From an uncultured Akkermansia sp. (GTDB lineage Bacteria > Verrucomicrobiota > Verrucomicrobiia > Verrucomicrobiales > Akkermansiaceae), in assembly GCA_949296365.1 (NCBI GenBank), contig CASFPZ010000007.1, positions 1 through 64,000 on the forward strand: a stretch of 64,000 nt of DNA, in the 5' to 3' direction. The notes under the pieces were generated by a model, which saw nothing but the letters and a program-made list of their open reading frames with translations, searched no databases and was not told the origin of the DNA. A program made the translations under genes and the position numbers. Below, piece by piece: positions 42,083 through 52,836 of the stretch (position 1 is the first letter of the stretch; the number at the start of each line of letters is the position of its first letter).

Positions 42083-43513
42083 TTATGCTTGTAATGGTTG
42101 ATAATCATCAGGGAACACCTCTCGGACGTCGGCTATGCTACCTGTGAGAGCGGCTGCGGCTACCATGGCGGGACTCATCAGGATGGTGCGTCCAGTGGGG
42201 CTTCCCTGGCGCCCTTTGAAGTTGCGGTTTGACGAACTGGCGCAGATCTGATCGCCTGTCAATTTGTCAGGGTTCATGGCGAGGCACATTGAACAGCCTG
42301 GATGACGCCACTCGAATCCTGCCTCTTGGAAGATGATGTCTATGCCTTCTTCTTCACATTGACGAGCTGTCATTTGCGATCCTGGCACGGCAATAGCGCG
42401 TATACCGGGGGCGACATGACGCCCTTTGATGAGGCGGGCTGTTGTTCGAAAGTCAGAAATACGCCCGTTCGTACATGACCCAATAAAACAGACTTGCACT
42501 TTGAGCCCTTTGATCGGAGTCCCGGCTTGGAGTTTCATGTAAGTCAATGCTTCGCGAATCATGTGTTGTTCGTCTTCTGTACGACCATCTTCGGGCGATG
42601 GTACTCTGGCATTGATGCTGATGTTTTGATCTGGAGATATCCCCCAGGTGACTGTCGGCTCAATGGCTGATCCGTCGACTTCAACGATTTCGTCATATTC
42701 AGCGTCGGAATCAGAAACAAAATGTTTCCACCGCTCAACAGATCGTTCCCAGGCTTCGCCTTGTGGCGCGAACAACCGCCCTTTCATGTATGCAAAAGTT
42801 GTCTCGTCGGGGTTGACGTATCCACAGCGCGCTGCACCTTCAATGGCCATGTTGCAAAGCGTCATTCGCTCGTCCATTGTCATCGCGTCGACTACGGCCC
42901 CCCCATATTCGTGGGCAAATCCTAACCCGCCTTGTGCCCCGAGTAGGCGGATGAGGTATAAAGCTACGTCTTTAGCTGTGACTCCTGGGGCCAATTTGTT
43001 GTTGATGTTGATGCGACGAACTTTCAACGGATTGAATGCCAAGGTTTGGGTAGCCAGTACATCGCGTACCTGAGTGGTGCCAATGCCCATGGCTATCGCT
43101 CCAAATGCTCCATGTGTCGCTGTGTGGGAATCGCCGCATACGATGGTCATGCCTGGCTGGGTGAGCCCCAATTCCGGACCAACCATGTGGATGATCCCCT
43201 GGCGCCCAGAAGGTAAATCAAAAAAACGAATGTGGTTCTCCGCGCAATTTTTACGCAATTCGCGGATCATGGCGTCTGCCCGGGGGTCGGCAAATGGCTC
43301 GCTTTGGTCGTCCGTCGGGATAATGTGGTCTACTGTGGCAAACGTCCGTTCCGGATATGCCACGTCTAACTTTAGATCACGCAACATGCCAAATGCCTGT
43401 GGCGACGTTACTTCATGCAGATAATGCGTTGCTATAAACAATTGCGTCCGTCCGTCTGGTAAGGCACAGACGGAATGCGCATCCCATACTTTTTGGAAAA
43501 GCGTCTTCCCCAT
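42083..43513 (-). CDS. leuC: 3-isopropylmalate dehydratase large subunit
   Basis: Iron-sulfur large subunit that with LeuD isomerises isopropylmalate. 476 residues from the ATG at 43513, with the canonical opening [13 protein letters not shown]; a TTG four codons upstream is possible. The 4Fe-4S ligands are visible: a Cys in [16 protein letters not shown] and two in [34 protein letters not shown] is also present. No leader peptide, T-box or attenuator is seen in the 127-bp gap upstream. Confidence 0.97.
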   Translation of the reverse strand: MGKTLFQKVWDAHSVCALPDGRTQLFIATHYLHEVTSPQAFGMLRDLKLDVAYPERTFATVDHIIPTDDQSEPFADPRADAMIRELRKNCAENHIRFFDLPSGRQGIIHMVGPELGLTQPGMTIVCGDSHTATHGAFGAIAMGIGTTQVRDVLATQTLAFNPLKVRRININNKLAPGVTAKDVALYLIRLLGAQGGLGFAHEYGGAVVDAMTMDERMTLCNMAIEGAARCGYVNPDETTFAYMKGRLFAPQGEAWERSVERWKHFVSDSDAEYDEIVEVDGSAIEPTVTWGISPDQNISINARVPSPEDGRTEDEQHMIREALTYMKLQAGTPIKGLKVQVCFIGSCTNGRISDFRTTARLIKGRHVAPGIRAIAVPGSQMTARQCEEEGIDIIFQEAGFEWRHPGCSMCLAMNPDKLTGDQICASSSNRNFKGRQGSPTGRTILMSPAMVAAAALTGSIADVREVFPDDYQPLQA

Positions 43514-43639
43514 ATGTCCACTCAAGATCTATCCGACGATGGCTTACGTCAAGTTGCAAGGGTGTATTCTTGACCCCATTTGTGTGTCTTAAATCTCCAT
43601 GCTTCTATGTAATGGGTATAAGAACAAACCTGTAAGAAC

Positions 43640-45160
43640 TCAACGCAGAGAAGTTTCGAATGCCCGAAATTGAATGGCTTCGAACAAGTGGGGTTCATCG
43701 ATGGTTTCGGAGGCTGCCAGATCCGCTATGGTGCGGGCTACTTTGAGGATGCGATCGTGTGCTCGGGCTGACAACCCAAGATCGTCAATGGCTTGCACTA
43801 AAATTTGACGAGCTCTCCCAGAAAGCTTGCAGTAGGTTTGTAAGGTTTTCCCTGAGATTTGCGAATTGGTGCGAAACCTGGTCTGAGCATAGCGGTCAAG
43901 CTGGAGGTTTCGAGCTTGTTCTACACGGGCGCGAATGGCTGCCGAGGATTCCCCATCGGGGGCGGCAACTAGGGCAGACGGATCAACTGCTGGTACCTCG
44001 ATGATCAAGTCAAATCGATCCAATAACGGCCCGGATATCTTCTTGCGGTATTTTTCTATTTGTGCCGGATTGCATCGGCAAGAACGCCGGCGGTCTCCCA
44101 AAAATCCACAGGGACACGGGTTCATCGCTGCTACTAACATGAACGTTGCAGGGAAAGTCATGCTGCCTGAAGCTCGTGAAATGACGACTTCGCCGGATTC
44201 GAGCGGCTGTCTCAACGTTTCTAGTGTCTGGCGACGGAATTCGGGTAATTCATCCAAAAACAACACTCCGTTGTGCGCTAGTGAAATCTCACCTGGAGTA
44301 ATGGTCGAACCTCCTCCCATGAGCCCTGCATCGGAAATAGTGTGATGCGGCGCCCTGAAGGGTCGTCGTGTCATGAGTCCGGCATCGCGGCGGAGTAAAC
44401 CACATACGGAATGAATTTTGCTTGTTTCCAACGATTCTTCTTCGGTCATTGGAGGCAAAATTGTTGGCAACCGGTTGGCTAGCATGGATTTGCCTGAACC
44501 TGGACTCCCGCTCATCAAGATGTTGTGGCCCCCTGCCGCTGCAATTTCCATGGCTCGCCGAGCGTAGGCTTGCCCTTTGATGTCTGAAAAATCGATGTCG
44601 AAAGAAATATCGTCTACTGATGGTGTATAAGTGAGGGGCTGGCGCGTGATGGTGCCGCGGAAGAGATCCCATGCCTCTAACAATGTTTTAGCCGGATAAA
44701 CCGATACCCCCTGTATCGCGGCTGCTTCATAGGCATTGGCTTCGGGAACAATCAAGTTACGACGCCCGCGATCTCTGGCCTCAATAACTAACGCTAGTAC
44801 TCCTTTGACGGGACGAATTGTTCCATCGAGGGCAAGTTCGCCTACCATGCTCCAGGTGTCGCCAGGAAGAGGGGCCGTTTCATTGCAATTGAGGATGCCT
44901 AGCGCAATTGGCAAATCAAAACCTGGCCCTTGTTTCTTCAGGTCAGCGGGTGCAAGGTTGACTATGGTGGTTGCCGCTGGCAGGCGAATCCCGCTATTGA
45001 TAATGGCGGACGAAACGCGTTGGGCGCTTTCTTTAACGGCTGTATCGGGGAGACCGACGATCAGGATGCGTGGCTCTTGTGCACGTCGAGAATCGACTTC
45101 AACTTCGACTTCGATGCCGTCGATACCTGTGAGGGCCGCTGAATACAATCGTGCTGTCAC
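43640..45160 (-). CDS. YifB/ComM-family Mg-chelatase-like AAA+ ATPase
   Basis: 506 residues. The N-terminal half is the Lon-protease-like/S5-fold domain (IVGLPDTAVKESAQRVSSAI, then NLAPADLKKQGPGFDLPIAL). The AAA+ core has Walker A in GSPGSGKSMLANRLP, Walker B in VLFLDELPEF, and the Mg-chelatase C-terminal domain (LSGRARQILVQAIDDLGLS, then ARAHDRILKVARTIADLA). ComM acts as a branch-migration helicase during natural transformation in other bacteria; YifB is widely conserved, so natural competence is not proved. It is monocistronic, with convergent or separated neighbours. Confidence 0.95.
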   Translation of the reverse strand: MTARLYSAALTGIDGIEVEVEVDSRRAQEPRILIVGLPDTAVKESAQRVSSAIINSGIRLPAATTIVNLAPADLKKQGPGFDLPIALGILNCNETAPLPGDTWSMVGELALDGTIRPVKGVLALVIEARDRGRRNLIVPEANAYEAAAIQGVSVYPAKTLLEAWDLFRGTITRQPLTYTPSVDDISFDIDFSDIKGQAYARRAMEIAAAGGHNILMSGSPGSGKSMLANRLPTILPPMTEEESLETSKIHSVCGLLRRDAGLMTRRPFRAPHHTISDAGLMGGGSTITPGEISLAHNGVLFLDELPEFRRQTLETLRQPLESGEVVISRASGSMTFPATFMLVAAMNPCPCGFLGDRRRSCRCNPAQIEKYRKKISGPLLDRFDLIIEVPAVDPSALVAAPDGESSAAIRARVEQARNLQLDRYAQTRFRTNSQISGKTLQTYCKLSGRARQILVQAIDDLGLSARAHDRILKVARTIADLAASETIDEPHLFEAIQFRAFETSLR

Positions 45161-45220
45161 TTGGGGTCTATGATATTGGGGTTCAAAAATTCCTAAGGTT
45201 CTGTCAATGCCTGTGTGGGA

Positions 45221-46069
45221 TCATTCGCGGCGTTGGCCGTATTTTGAAACTTGGACGAGAACCTCCCGTTCTTCATCCGTTAACGAATCGATACCATGTT
45301 GGGAAATTTTGTCTAAAATATCATCAACTTGGCTAGCGGTTGGCCTTACTGGTGGGGCTGACCAGCTATTGTGGGTTGGGTGTTGGGGGGACAATGGATA
45401 AGCGGCTTGTCGTTTCAAAATGGCACGGATGCTCATGATTAGGAACCCCATCAACATGCCGCCCATGTGGCCGGCTTCACCGCCTGCATTGTTCCAGTCC
45501 ATCGCGATGATGAGCAAGGCAATGCCAAGAACGACGATCGAAAATGTTTTCAACGTCATTTCAATCGGCGGAAAAATCAACATGATGCGATCTCGTGGAG
45601 ACAGTACGGTACAAGCTGCTATGACTCCGTAAATGGCGCCAGAGGCTCCTACCATGTGCGTTTCGGCCCATTGGTCGGCTCCCCAAAATCCCCAATACCC
45701 TAGTGCTGATGAAAATAGCGCTGCTGCAATGCCGCATGTCAAATAATAGATCAAAAAACGAATCCCGCCGAATTGGCGTTCCAGGATGGGCCCAAAAATC
45801 CATAAACACCACATGTTGAGGAAAAGGTGCCCTACATTGGCATGGAGAAATTGATAAGATATCGCTCGCCACAATTCATGATCTTGGAAAAAACGCTGGG
45901 CTGAAAAGGCTCCCAGTAATTCTACCCTAAACATCGTTTCCTGGCCCGATACAAATTCAAATAAAAAAACTAGAACATTGAGAAAAACAATGATTTTAAC
46001 AAGGGATGGCATTGTGCGGCTCGCTAAGGGCGGGGGCGTTCGCATCCATTCTCGTTCTTCGCTGCTCAT
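45221..46069 (-). CDS. Rhomboid-family intramembrane serine protease
   Basis: 282 residues with about six membrane helices. The catalytic serine is in MVGASGAIYGV and the histidine in AGEAGHMGGMLMGF. The WR...FLH motif (ELWRAISYQFLHANVGHLFLN) is typical of the family. After the last helix there is a cytoplasmic tail with VDDILDKISQHGIDSLTDEE, a segment frequently found at the C-terminus of rhomboid proteases in Bacteroidetes and Verrucomicrobia (a DUF6576-like tail). The substrate is not known. Confidence 0.93.
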   Translation of the reverse strand: MSSEEREWMRTPPPLASRTMPSLVKIIVFLNVLVFLFEFVSGQETMFRVELLGAFSAQRFFQDHELWRAISYQFLHANVGHLFLNMWCLWIFGPILERQFGGIRFLIYYLTCGIAAALFSSALGYWGFWGADQWAETHMVGASGAIYGVIAACTVLSPRDRIMLIFPPIEMTLKTFSIVVLGIALLIIAMDWNNAGGEAGHMGGMLMGFLIMSIRAILKRQAAYPLSPQHPTHNSWSAPPVRPTASQVDDILDKISQHGIDSLTDEEREVLVQVSKYGQRRE

Positions 46070-46130
46070 AATACTTCATACTATACAAGCTTCCGCTTGT
46101 TGTGACAAGCATCGCAGCGACGATAATACG

Positions 46131-46162
46131 ACAGCCTGGCTGACCATGGCCTGCCAGGCTGT
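46131..46162. repeat. Perfect 10-bp inverted repeat between rhomboid gene and ilvD
   Basis: acagcctggc and its exact complement gccaggctgt are separated by 12 bp. On the plus strand the hairpin is followed by AAAAAA, so on the minus strand no T-run follows the stem. It lies 44 bp after the ilvD stop and may be a non-canonical terminator of ilvD or a protein-binding site. Confidence 0.55.
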
Positions 46163-46205
46163 AAAAAAGGATTGATGGGGCCCCGGTCGTTGATCCTGAA
46201 TAAAA

Positions 46206-47873
46206 TTATTCTAGCACGGCTCCTTTGCTGGCGTTTGAAGCTAGCTTGCGGTAGCGGGCCAGCCACGATGACTGTACTGGGGTGTAAGTCGGTTTCCAGT
46301 TGCTTCGGCGAGACGCTAATTCTTCATCGCTCAGGAGAACCTGGAGGCGTCGCTGTGGAATGGAGTATTCAATGATATCTCCGTCGCGCAATAGGCCGAT
46401 GACGCCGCCTTCGGCTGCTTCGGGAGAAACGTGCCCGATGCAGGCGCCGTGGGTTGCGCCTGAGAACCGCCCATCGGTGATTAAGGCTACGGAAGAACCT
46501 AAACCTTGCCCCATGATGTATGAGGTCGGGGCTAACATTTCTTGCATGCCTGGTCCTCCTTTGGGCCCTTCATTGCGAATGACGACAACGTGGCCGGGTT
46601 TTACCTTTCCTCCCAGGATTCCTTCACAGGCTTCTTCTTGGGATTCGAAAATGATAGCTTTTCCTCGAAATTCTTTCATTTCTGGCAAAACTCCTGCCGA
46701 TTTGACGACTGCGCCGTCTTCTGCCAGATTCCCAAACAGGATGGCTAACCCGCCATCTTTCGTATAGGCGTTTTCTAACGGGTGGATGACGTTGGAATCG
46801 AGGATGAGGGCGTTTTGGGTCTGTTCTCCTAAGGTCTTGCCGCTGACGGTTATGCTGTCGAGGTGTAATGCACCTGGAATTCGGGAAATTTCATGGATGA
46901 TGGCGCCGATGCCGCCTGCGCGGAGGACATCCTGCATGTGATAGTGTGAAGATGGCGCTACCTTGCAGATGTTGGGAGTGCGCTTTGAAATATCGTTGAT
47001 GCGGTTGAGGTCGTAGGGTACGCCGGCTTCTCGTGCTATGGCTAACGTGTGTAGTACTGTATTGGAACTGCCCCCCATGGCCATGTCGATGGTAAAGGCG
47101 TTGTCGATGGAATCTTGGGTGACGATCTCTCGAGGAAGGGGCCCATTGGATAACGCCATCTCGACGGCGCGTCGAGCTGCTGCTTTCCACAAATCTTCGC
47201 GTTCCTTGGCGAGCGCTGGAATCGTCCCGTTTCCTGGGAGAGCCAGGCCTATGACTTCACAGAGGCAGTTCATGGAGTTAGCTGTAAACATGCCGGAACA
47301 AGAACCTGCTCCTGGGCAAGCTCGACATTCGATGTCGTGGAGGCCCGATTCATTCAGTTTGCCGCTCTTGTACTGGGCGACGGCTTCAAAGACGCTATTG
47401 AGATCTAGTGCTGATTGCTCGGCAGATTGCCCGGCTGCCATGGGCCCACCACTGCAAAAAATGGTTGGGATATTGCAACGCAATGCTCCCATGATCATGC
47501 CGGGTACGATTTTATCGCAGTTGGGAATGCAAATCATGGCGTCAAAAGCGTGCGCCGATAACATGGTCTCAACGCTGTCGGCAATGAGTTCGCGGCTGGC
47601 TAACGAAAATTTCATGCCAGCGTGACCCATGGCAATCCCATCACATACTCCCGGTACGTTGAATTCTATCGGTGTGCCGCCTGCTCGGCGGACTTCGTCT
47701 TTGATCAATTGGGCTACCCGGTTCAAATGAACGTGTCCTGGAATGACTTCGTTAAATGAATTGCAGATGGCAATGAATGGACGCTTGATGTCGTCGTCTG
47801 TCATTCCCGTCGCCCGCATTAAACTGCGGTGGGGCGCCCGCTCAAATCCTGCTTTGACTCGATCGCTTCTCAT
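46206..47873 (-). CDS. ilvD: Dihydroxy-acid dehydratase
   Basis: Iron-sulfur dehydratase of valine, leucine and isoleucine synthesis. 555 residues, normal length. The cluster-binding cysteines are in [11 protein letters not shown] and [11 protein letters not shown], and an earlier one in [22 protein letters not shown]-type C-terminal segment is visible as [13 protein letters not shown], followed by [12 protein letters not shown]. It is not close to the other branched-chain genes in the window (ilvA, leuCD). Confidence 0.97.
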   Translation of the reverse strand: MRSDRVKAGFERAPHRSLMRATGMTDDDIKRPFIAICNSFNEVIPGHVHLNRVAQLIKDEVRRAGGTPIEFNVPGVCDGIAMGHAGMKFSLASRELIADSVETMLSAHAFDAMICIPNCDKIVPGMIMGALRCNIPTIFCSGGPMAAGQSAEQSALDLNSVFEAVAQYKSGKLNESGLHDIECRACPGAGSCSGMFTANSMNCLCEVIGLALPGNGTIPALAKEREDLWKAAARRAVEMALSNGPLPREIVTQDSIDNAFTIDMAMGGSSNTVLHTLAIAREAGVPYDLNRINDISKRTPNICKVAPSSHYHMQDVLRAGGIGAIIHEISRIPGALHLDSITVSGKTLGEQTQNALILDSNVIHPLENAYTKDGGLAILFGNLAEDGAVVKSAGVLPEMKEFRGKAIIFESQEEACEGILGGKVKPGHVVVIRNEGPKGGPGMQEMLAPTSYIMGQGLGSSVALITDGRFSGATHGACIGHVSPEAAEGGVIGLLRDGDIIEYSIPQRRLQVLLSDEELASRRSNWKPTYTPVQSSWLARYRKLASNASKGAVLE

Positions 47874-47991
47874 GGCCGTAGAAAATTAGTTCGATAGGAA
47901 AAGGAAACCCATGGCAAATTGCTTGCCTGTGCTGTCTGGAACACTAGTGACCTCTCTCCTCAATTGCAAGTGTGAAAATGATACCTCAGAA

Positions 47992-48573
47992 TCAATGCGT
48001 TTCTCGCTTGGCTTCGTCATGTGGAATGGTTTTGAGTACGCGACATGGATTCCCTACGGCGACTGCCCACGCTGGAATGTTATGGGTGACGACGCTGCCT
48101 GCCCCAATGACGGCATTGTCCCCTATGGTGATTCCCGGAAGGATGGTGACGCTTCCACCAATCCAGACATTATCCCCGATCGTGATGGGCTTGGCTGTTT
48201 CTATGCCGGTGTTGCGCTGTTGTGGGCTTAATGGGTGAATGGCGGTGTAGAGACTGACATTAGGACCAATGAGTGTATGGGCTCCAACTCGTACGGGCGC
48301 ACAATCCAAAACGGTCCAATGGTAATTGATGTACACGCCTTCCCCTAGATGAATATTGTAACCGTAGTCACACAAAAATGGCTGCTCAATGTAGAAATCC
48401 CCCTGCGTTCCTCCCAAATGCGGCCGTAGCAAATCGTGCCGCTCCTGAATGAGAGCTGGTGACATGCTATTGAATTGCTGAAGAATTTGTTTGATTGCTA
48501 GGCGGTCTGCTGCCAATTCGGCGTCAATCGGATTATACCATTGCGAAGAAATCATCTTCTCTTTCTCTCTCAT
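47992..48573 (-). CDS. Maltose/galactoside O-acetyltransferase-like enzyme
   Basis: 193-residue left-handed beta-helix acetyltransferase. The N-terminal helical part (ELAADRLAIKQILQQFNSM) and the hexapeptide repeats (VRVGAHTLIGPNVSLYTAIH, then GDNVWIGGSVTILPGITIGD) are typical of Maa/LacA enzymes. The catalytic histidine is in TAIHPL. It transfers acetyl from acetyl-CoA to a sugar hydroxyl; the acceptor is not known. It stands alone, possibly linked to the nearby polysaccharide O-acylation genes only by function. Confidence 0.93.
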   Translation of the reverse strand: MREKEKMISSQWYNPIDAELAADRLAIKQILQQFNSMSPALIQERHDLLRPHLGGTQGDFYIEQPFLCDYGYNIHLGEGVYINYHWTVLDCAPVRVGAHTLIGPNVSLYTAIHPLSPQQRNTGIETAKPITIGDNVWIGGSVTILPGITIGDNAVIGAGSVVTHNIPAWAVAVGNPCRVLKTIPHDEAKRETH

Positions 48574-49017
48574 GAAGCACTATAGGGGTTCTGTCGGTTC
48601 TCACTATGTCGAATCCTTTTGCTGACGAAAAGAAAATTCTACTGATCGAATTGGAATCTGTGTCTCCAATCGGTCGAACGAAGTTGCCCCGTAAACCTGC
48701 CCTTCATTCCTAAAATGATAGGGAAATTCGTCATTGTAAGGATGGAAACGGCTCTCCTTCGAACAGGTGGTACTGAAATTGAAACTTATTGGTATGAATC
48801 TAGAAAAATAGGTCAAATTGGGCAATTTTAAATCGTTGTAGTAGTTGAAGACGGTGAAATTAACAGATGAAGTGGATGTAGGATTGACAGACGGGAGAGT
48901 GTTTGTCAGCTTGTTAATGTTTCCGTAAGGCTTGTTTCCCGGGGGAAAAGAGCGTGAGACTTTGTCCCTGGGGAAACTGGTTGGAATATCCTCTCAAGGA
49001 GAGAACCTCATCGGCTC
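48574..49017. other. Intergenic region upstream of the MBOAT gene (444 bp)
   Basis: Two divergent genes flank this gap. A TTGACA at 48884-48889 could be a -35 element for the MBOAT gene, but no convincing -10 follows at the right distance. A short inverted repeat (attgg / ccaat in gatcgaattgg ... ccaatcggtc, about 48635-48666) is visible. A 73-codon open frame on the minus strand (48604-48825) shows no signal peptide, repeats or family match and is probably chance. Confidence 0.3.
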
Positions 49018-50460
49018 ATGAATTTCATCACGCAAGAATTTGTCCTATTTTTCCTTCCGGTCTTGTTGGTTGGTTGGATGTTGCGTCGACTGGTTGGTTG
49101 GTATCGTGCGTTTTTGATTATTGCCAACCTGGTTTTTTATGCTTGCGCCGGATTATCGTGGGTACCTTTGCTGCTGGGGGTGGTTGTGCTAAACTGGGGT
49201 TCGGTTCGCTTGATGGAATGGTGCCGAAACTGGGGGGGAATCCGCCGATTGACGATAGCGTTGAATATTTTGGCTCACATTGCAATCCTCGGTTTTTTCA
49301 AATATTACGAGTTCTTGGTTGTTACGGCGACGGATATCCTGTCGCGGATGAATTGGCCGACTGAGTGGTTGTTTCATGAGAAACTGGCCGACCTCGTTTT
49401 CCCCATCGGGTTGTCGTTCTTCACTTTCCAGGGATTGGCCTATTCTATTGATCGTTTCCGTAATCCCGATATCCCGGCTCGTAGCTTTTGGGGCGTGTTG
49501 AGTTTTATCTCGTTTTTCCCGTCAATTATGGCTGGCCCTATTCTTCGGGAAAAAGATTTTTTCCCGTACCTAGAGGCTCCTGTGTGTTCGTCTCGAGATT
49601 TCCAGGAGGGATTCGCCTTGATCTTGAGCGGTCTGTTCAAGAAGGTTGTTTTGGCTACCTACCTCTCGGAGCATATTGTGAGTCAGGTTTTTGATATGCC
49701 GACAACATGTTCGTCATGGACGGTTATCGTGGGCGTATATGCCTATTCTATCCAGATTTTCTGCGATTTCTCTGGTTATTCTGACTTGGCTGTTGGTATC
49801 GGTCGCTTGATGGGGTTCCGCTTGCCAGAAAATTTCGCCAATCCATACCTAGCATGTAGCTTGAAAGATTTTTGGAGGCGGTGGCATATCTCGCTATCTT
49901 CTTGGTTGCGTGACTACCTCTATATCCCGTTGGGCGGTAGTCGTCGGGGTAGCCGGGCGTTTAACTTATTGGTGACGATGCTCATCGGTGGTTTGTGGCA
50001 TGGCTCGCATACGCGCTTCCTGATCTGGGGGGGGCTTCACGGACTGGGATTGGCGATCAATCACGCCTTTACTCGCTGGCTGCGCGATTACGTACCACGT
50101 GGAAGTGTGCCTGTCCTTGTCGGGGCATTGATGAAATTGGTTGCCTGGCTGGTTACTTTCCATTTTGTATCGTTGTTGTGGATCTTCTTCCGGGCGGAGG
50201 ATATGGAGCGTTGCAGAGAAATTTTCTCTCGGATTGTGTTTTGGGGAACTGCTGGCGAGGGCTTCCCGGTTTTGTCCCTTTACGCTATCGGTGTGGGGTT
50301 GGGCCTTCAAATATTGGGGAAAAATATATTCCATGGGTTTGTGGAGTTCCAAATGAGGCTTCCCTGGCCTGTGCGTTCGATTGTATTGGCTGCCCTGGCT
50401 GGGTTAATCCTGAATATGGGCCCTGAGGGGGTCCTCCCGTTTATTTACTTCCAATTTTGA
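49018..50460 (+). CDS. MBOAT-family O-acyltransferase (AlgI-like)
   Basis: 480-residue polytopic inner-membrane protein of the MBOAT family, with the segments PIGLSFFTFQGLAYSIDRF, FLSYFPSI-like FISFFPSIMAGPILR and FWRRWHISLSSWLRDYLYIP. The catalytic histidine region is LIGGLWHGSHTRFLIWGGLH. In alginate, cellulose and peptidoglycan O-acetylation systems this type of protein moves acyl groups across the membrane to a periplasmic SGNH partner. The stop codon is directly followed by the first of two DUF459/SGNH genes, which fits exactly that role. The polysaccharide concerned is not encoded here. Confidence 0.93.
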   Translation: MNFITQEFVLFFLPVLLVGWMLRRLVGWYRAFLIIANLVFYACAGLSWVPLLLGVVVLNWGSVRLMEWCRNWGGIRRLTIALNILAHIAILGFFKYYEFLVVTATDILSRMNWPTEWLFHEKLADLVFPIGLSFFTFQGLAYSIDRFRNPDIPARSFWGVLSFISFFPSIMAGPILREKDFFPYLEAPVCSSRDFQEGFALILSGLFKKVVLATYLSEHIVSQVFDMPTTCSSWTVIVGVYAYSIQIFCDFSGYSDLAVGIGRLMGFRLPENFANPYLACSLKDFWRRWHISLSSWLRDYLYIPLGGSRRGSRAFNLLVTMLIGGLWHGSHTRFLIWGGLHGLGLAINHAFTRWLRDYVPRGSVPVLVGALMKLVAWLVTFHFVSLLWIFFRAEDMERCREIFSRIVFWGTAGEGFPVLSLYAIGVGLGLQILGKNIFHGFVEFQMRLPWPVRSIVLAALAGLILNMGPEGVLPFIYFQF

Positions 50461-50463
50461 TTG

Positions 50464-52827
50464 ATGATGAGCAAACTATTCCCCCTTCATTCGTTTGGCG
50501 TATGCATGACTGCTCTCGTAGCAACGGTCTTGTTGGCTTTGCTTCGAGCTGAAGACTATGCCGGGTGGTTAGAAAGAAAATATCCAGAACTCGAAGGTGT
50601 TGCGACTGTGTATCGGCAGGTCGCTGAATGGTCTTGGCTCCCGGCTGCTGATGCCTGGGAACGTCGACAAATTAGCTTTTTGTCTGAGCGAACTGGCTCA
50701 ATGGGGGAAATTATGGTGCCAGTGGATGAAGATTCTGACTCCTCATGGAAGTCGGAATCTGTTGGTGGTGCCAACCAATCGTTCCTGCAAGATGTGGACG
50801 ATGTCTCTGTGGTAGGGGACGACTCGTCCTGGTCTGGCCTTCAGAATATGGAAAATCCTGGCAAAGCGGTCTCTGCGCCTGGAAACTTCTCTGCTGAGAG
50901 TCAAAAGCGTTCAGATGATCCGCCTCTGTCTCATCAATCCAATTCATCGACTGGCCCTGCTCAGAATGATAAGCCGACAGCTGTGGCGGATCAGAAAAAA
51001 CATCCCCAAATGGAATCCTCAACCGCTAAAAACCAACAGCAAAAAGGGGATTCATCAGGGAGTAAGGTTGGCGATTCTTCATGGTCTCCGCCGGTTGTTG
51101 TTGATATAGCTGTCGGGAAACAGCCTCCTCAAGGTTCGCGGGAAGAACAATCGAAGTCGACGGTGTTAGAGAAATGCATCAATCCGCCATCAAAAGGAAA
51201 AAACGGATCGATCCCAATTGCACCTCGCCTCGAACAAGTTGATGACAAATCAGATTCTCCGTCTAAAGAACAAGCCGATGATCTGCCTGATCAACCCTCG
51301 CAAGATGAACTTGATGAGTGGATTTCTGAAACTGTAGGTGATAATCTGCCTCACCAAGTCGACATCGTTGTGCCGGAACCCAATACGGAGAAACTAAAAC
51401 CAGCTAATTTTGAAATTCCTGATAACATGTCTCTGGAGGTATTGGATCCCAAAAAATCGAAACAAGATCAGGAACATGATGTTGTCCCCTCAAGAGTGGA
51501 AGAAAAGCTGGCTGCCCCGGTGTCTGGTCCCGAAAACCAGAATCCTGAGCTAAAGAAGAAGGGTGAACGCCAGGCTGTTTCTGCTGCCAATAAGGAAAGT
51601 TCACGACAACGCCCTCAGAATCTACCTAAACCTGATCGTCTGCCCCCAGAGGAACTCGAGAGTCTGGGGAACAACGAACAAGATGATCTCCAGAATCCTT
51701 TGTCAAAAAACGAACTTGAATCCTGGATTGTTTCAACTGTGGGTCATTGGTCTCAATCTGATAGCTGTGTCCTTGTAATGGAAGAACAGATCCCTGGAAA
51801 AATGGATCAATTATTGGACGAACTGGCGGGTGAGCCTAGCTCTTCTTGGCCTCCTATGGATCAACAATTGGTGAAAGATCCTGACTTGTTTAATCCTGAT
51901 TCGTTGCTTCCTCCTGTTGTAGCTCGTCTTCCTAAGCATGTGCAGAACTCTAGCTCTCAACAAAAACAGAAGGAACAACAAAGGAATGAAGAAATACCTC
52001 AGGCTATTCCTTTGCCGGATGATTCAAATCAACAAATTGGGTCAAATCTTCCTCGCCAACCACAAGGAAACCAACAACCACGACCTCAACAAGACAATCG
52101 TCCTTCCCAGCAGGTTCGACCGTCTCTGCCTGATCAGGAATTGGCTGGGGTAGCGGCAAATAAAAACCGTAAACCGGGACCATGGAGGATTCTGTTGGTC
52201 GGAGATTCGATGATGGAAGACTTTGGATTGGTGATCAAATATGATCTGGCTCGTCGTCGCGACGTCAAATTTATTCTGGCGGCTAGGCATTCTACGGGCT
52301 TGGTGCGACGGGATTACTACGATTGGCCGGCGAATATGGAACGGCTAATCAGAAAAGAACAACCTGATCTAGTGGTGATTGCCGTCGGTGGAAATGACCA
52401 CCAGCCTATTCGAGAAGGGAAAAAACGATACTACGCTTGTCGCCCCGATTGGCAGGCTGCTTATGGACGTCGTGTTGCTGAAATGATTCAAGTGGCTCAT
52501 TCCCGTGGCGTTGGAATGATTTGGATTGGCCAGCCTGTCATCGGTGTTGAATCTCTTGTCGAAAAAATTCATATCATCAATCAGGTCCAAGAACAGGTGT
52601 GCCATCAAATGGGGGTGCCATTCGTCGATACGGAACCTACCCTGGCTGACAAAAACGGGCGATTCCAAAGCTTTATGAGAGATAGCCGGGGAAAAATCAT
52701 CCGCTTGCGGACTAAGGACAAACAGCATATGACGAACCAGGGTAATAGAATTCTTTTGAACCAATTTATGCCTTTCCTGGAAAAGGCGCTTGCCCAAATT
52801 GAACAAACTTACGAAGAAGAGAGTTAA
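50464..52827 (+). CDS. Membrane-anchored SGNH/DUF459 protein with long repeat-containing linker
   Basis: About 787 residues. The start is ATG at 50464 (or 50467); the first hydrophobic stretch (about residues 10-28) is a membrane anchor. It is followed by about 540 residues rich in Ser, Pro, Gln, Asp and Lys that are probably disordered. Inside this linker a segment of the type ELDEWISETVG (51307 onwards) recurs as ELESWIVSTVG (51712 onwards), and DSSW-type motifs occur several times. The last 220 residues are a DUF459 SGNH hydrolase-fold domain: ILLVGDSMMEDFG (catalytic Ser), RHSTGLVRRDYYDWP, VIAVGGNDHQPI and a late DKQHMTNQG with the His. It probably transfers or removes acyl groups on an envelope polysaccharide together with the adjacent MBOAT protein. 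Confidence 0.85.
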   Translation: MMSKLFPLHSFGVCMTALVATVLLALLRAEDYAGWLERKYPELEGVATVYRQVAEWSWLPAADAWERRQISFLSERTGSMGEIMVPVDEDSDSSWKSESVGGANQSFLQDVDDVSVVGDDSSWSGLQNMENPGKAVSAPGNFSAESQKRSDDPPLSHQSNSSTGPAQNDKPTAVADQKKHPQMESSTAKNQQQKGDSSGSKVGDSSWSPPVVVDIAVGKQPPQGSREEQSKSTVLEKCINPPSKGKNGSIPIAPRLEQVDDKSDSPSKEQADDLPDQPSQDELDEWISETVGDNLPHQVDIVVPEPNTEKLKPANFEIPDNMSLEVLDPKKSKQDQEHDVVPSRVEEKLAAPVSGPENQNPELKKKGERQAVSAANKESSRQRPQNLPKPDRLPPEELESLGNNEQDDLQNPLSKNELESWIVSTVGHWSQSDSCVLVMEEQIPGKMDQLLDELAGEPSSSWPPMDQQLVKDPDLFNPDSLLPPVVARLPKHVQNSSSQQKQKEQQRNEEIPQAIPLPDDSNQQIGSNLPRQPQGNQQPRPQQDNRPSQQVRPSLPDQELAGVAANKNRKPGPWRILLVGDSMMEDFGLVIKYDLARRRDVKFILAARHSTGLVRRDYYDWPANMERLIRKEQPDLVVIAVGGNDHQPIREGKKRYYACRPDWQAAYGRRVAEMIQVAHSRGVGMIWIGQPVIGVESLVEKIHIINQVQEQVCHQMGVPFVDTEPTLADKNGRFQSFMRDSRGKIIRLRTKDKQHMTNQGNRILLNQFMPFLEKALAQIEQTYEEES

Positions 52828-52836
52828 GCCAAAAAA

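Noticed and set aside
48604-48825. 73-codon minus-strand open frame in the 48.6-49.0 kb gap
   Set aside because: No ribosome-binding or promoter signal, no recognisable motif and no conservation argument available. Kept only as a note in the gap entry.
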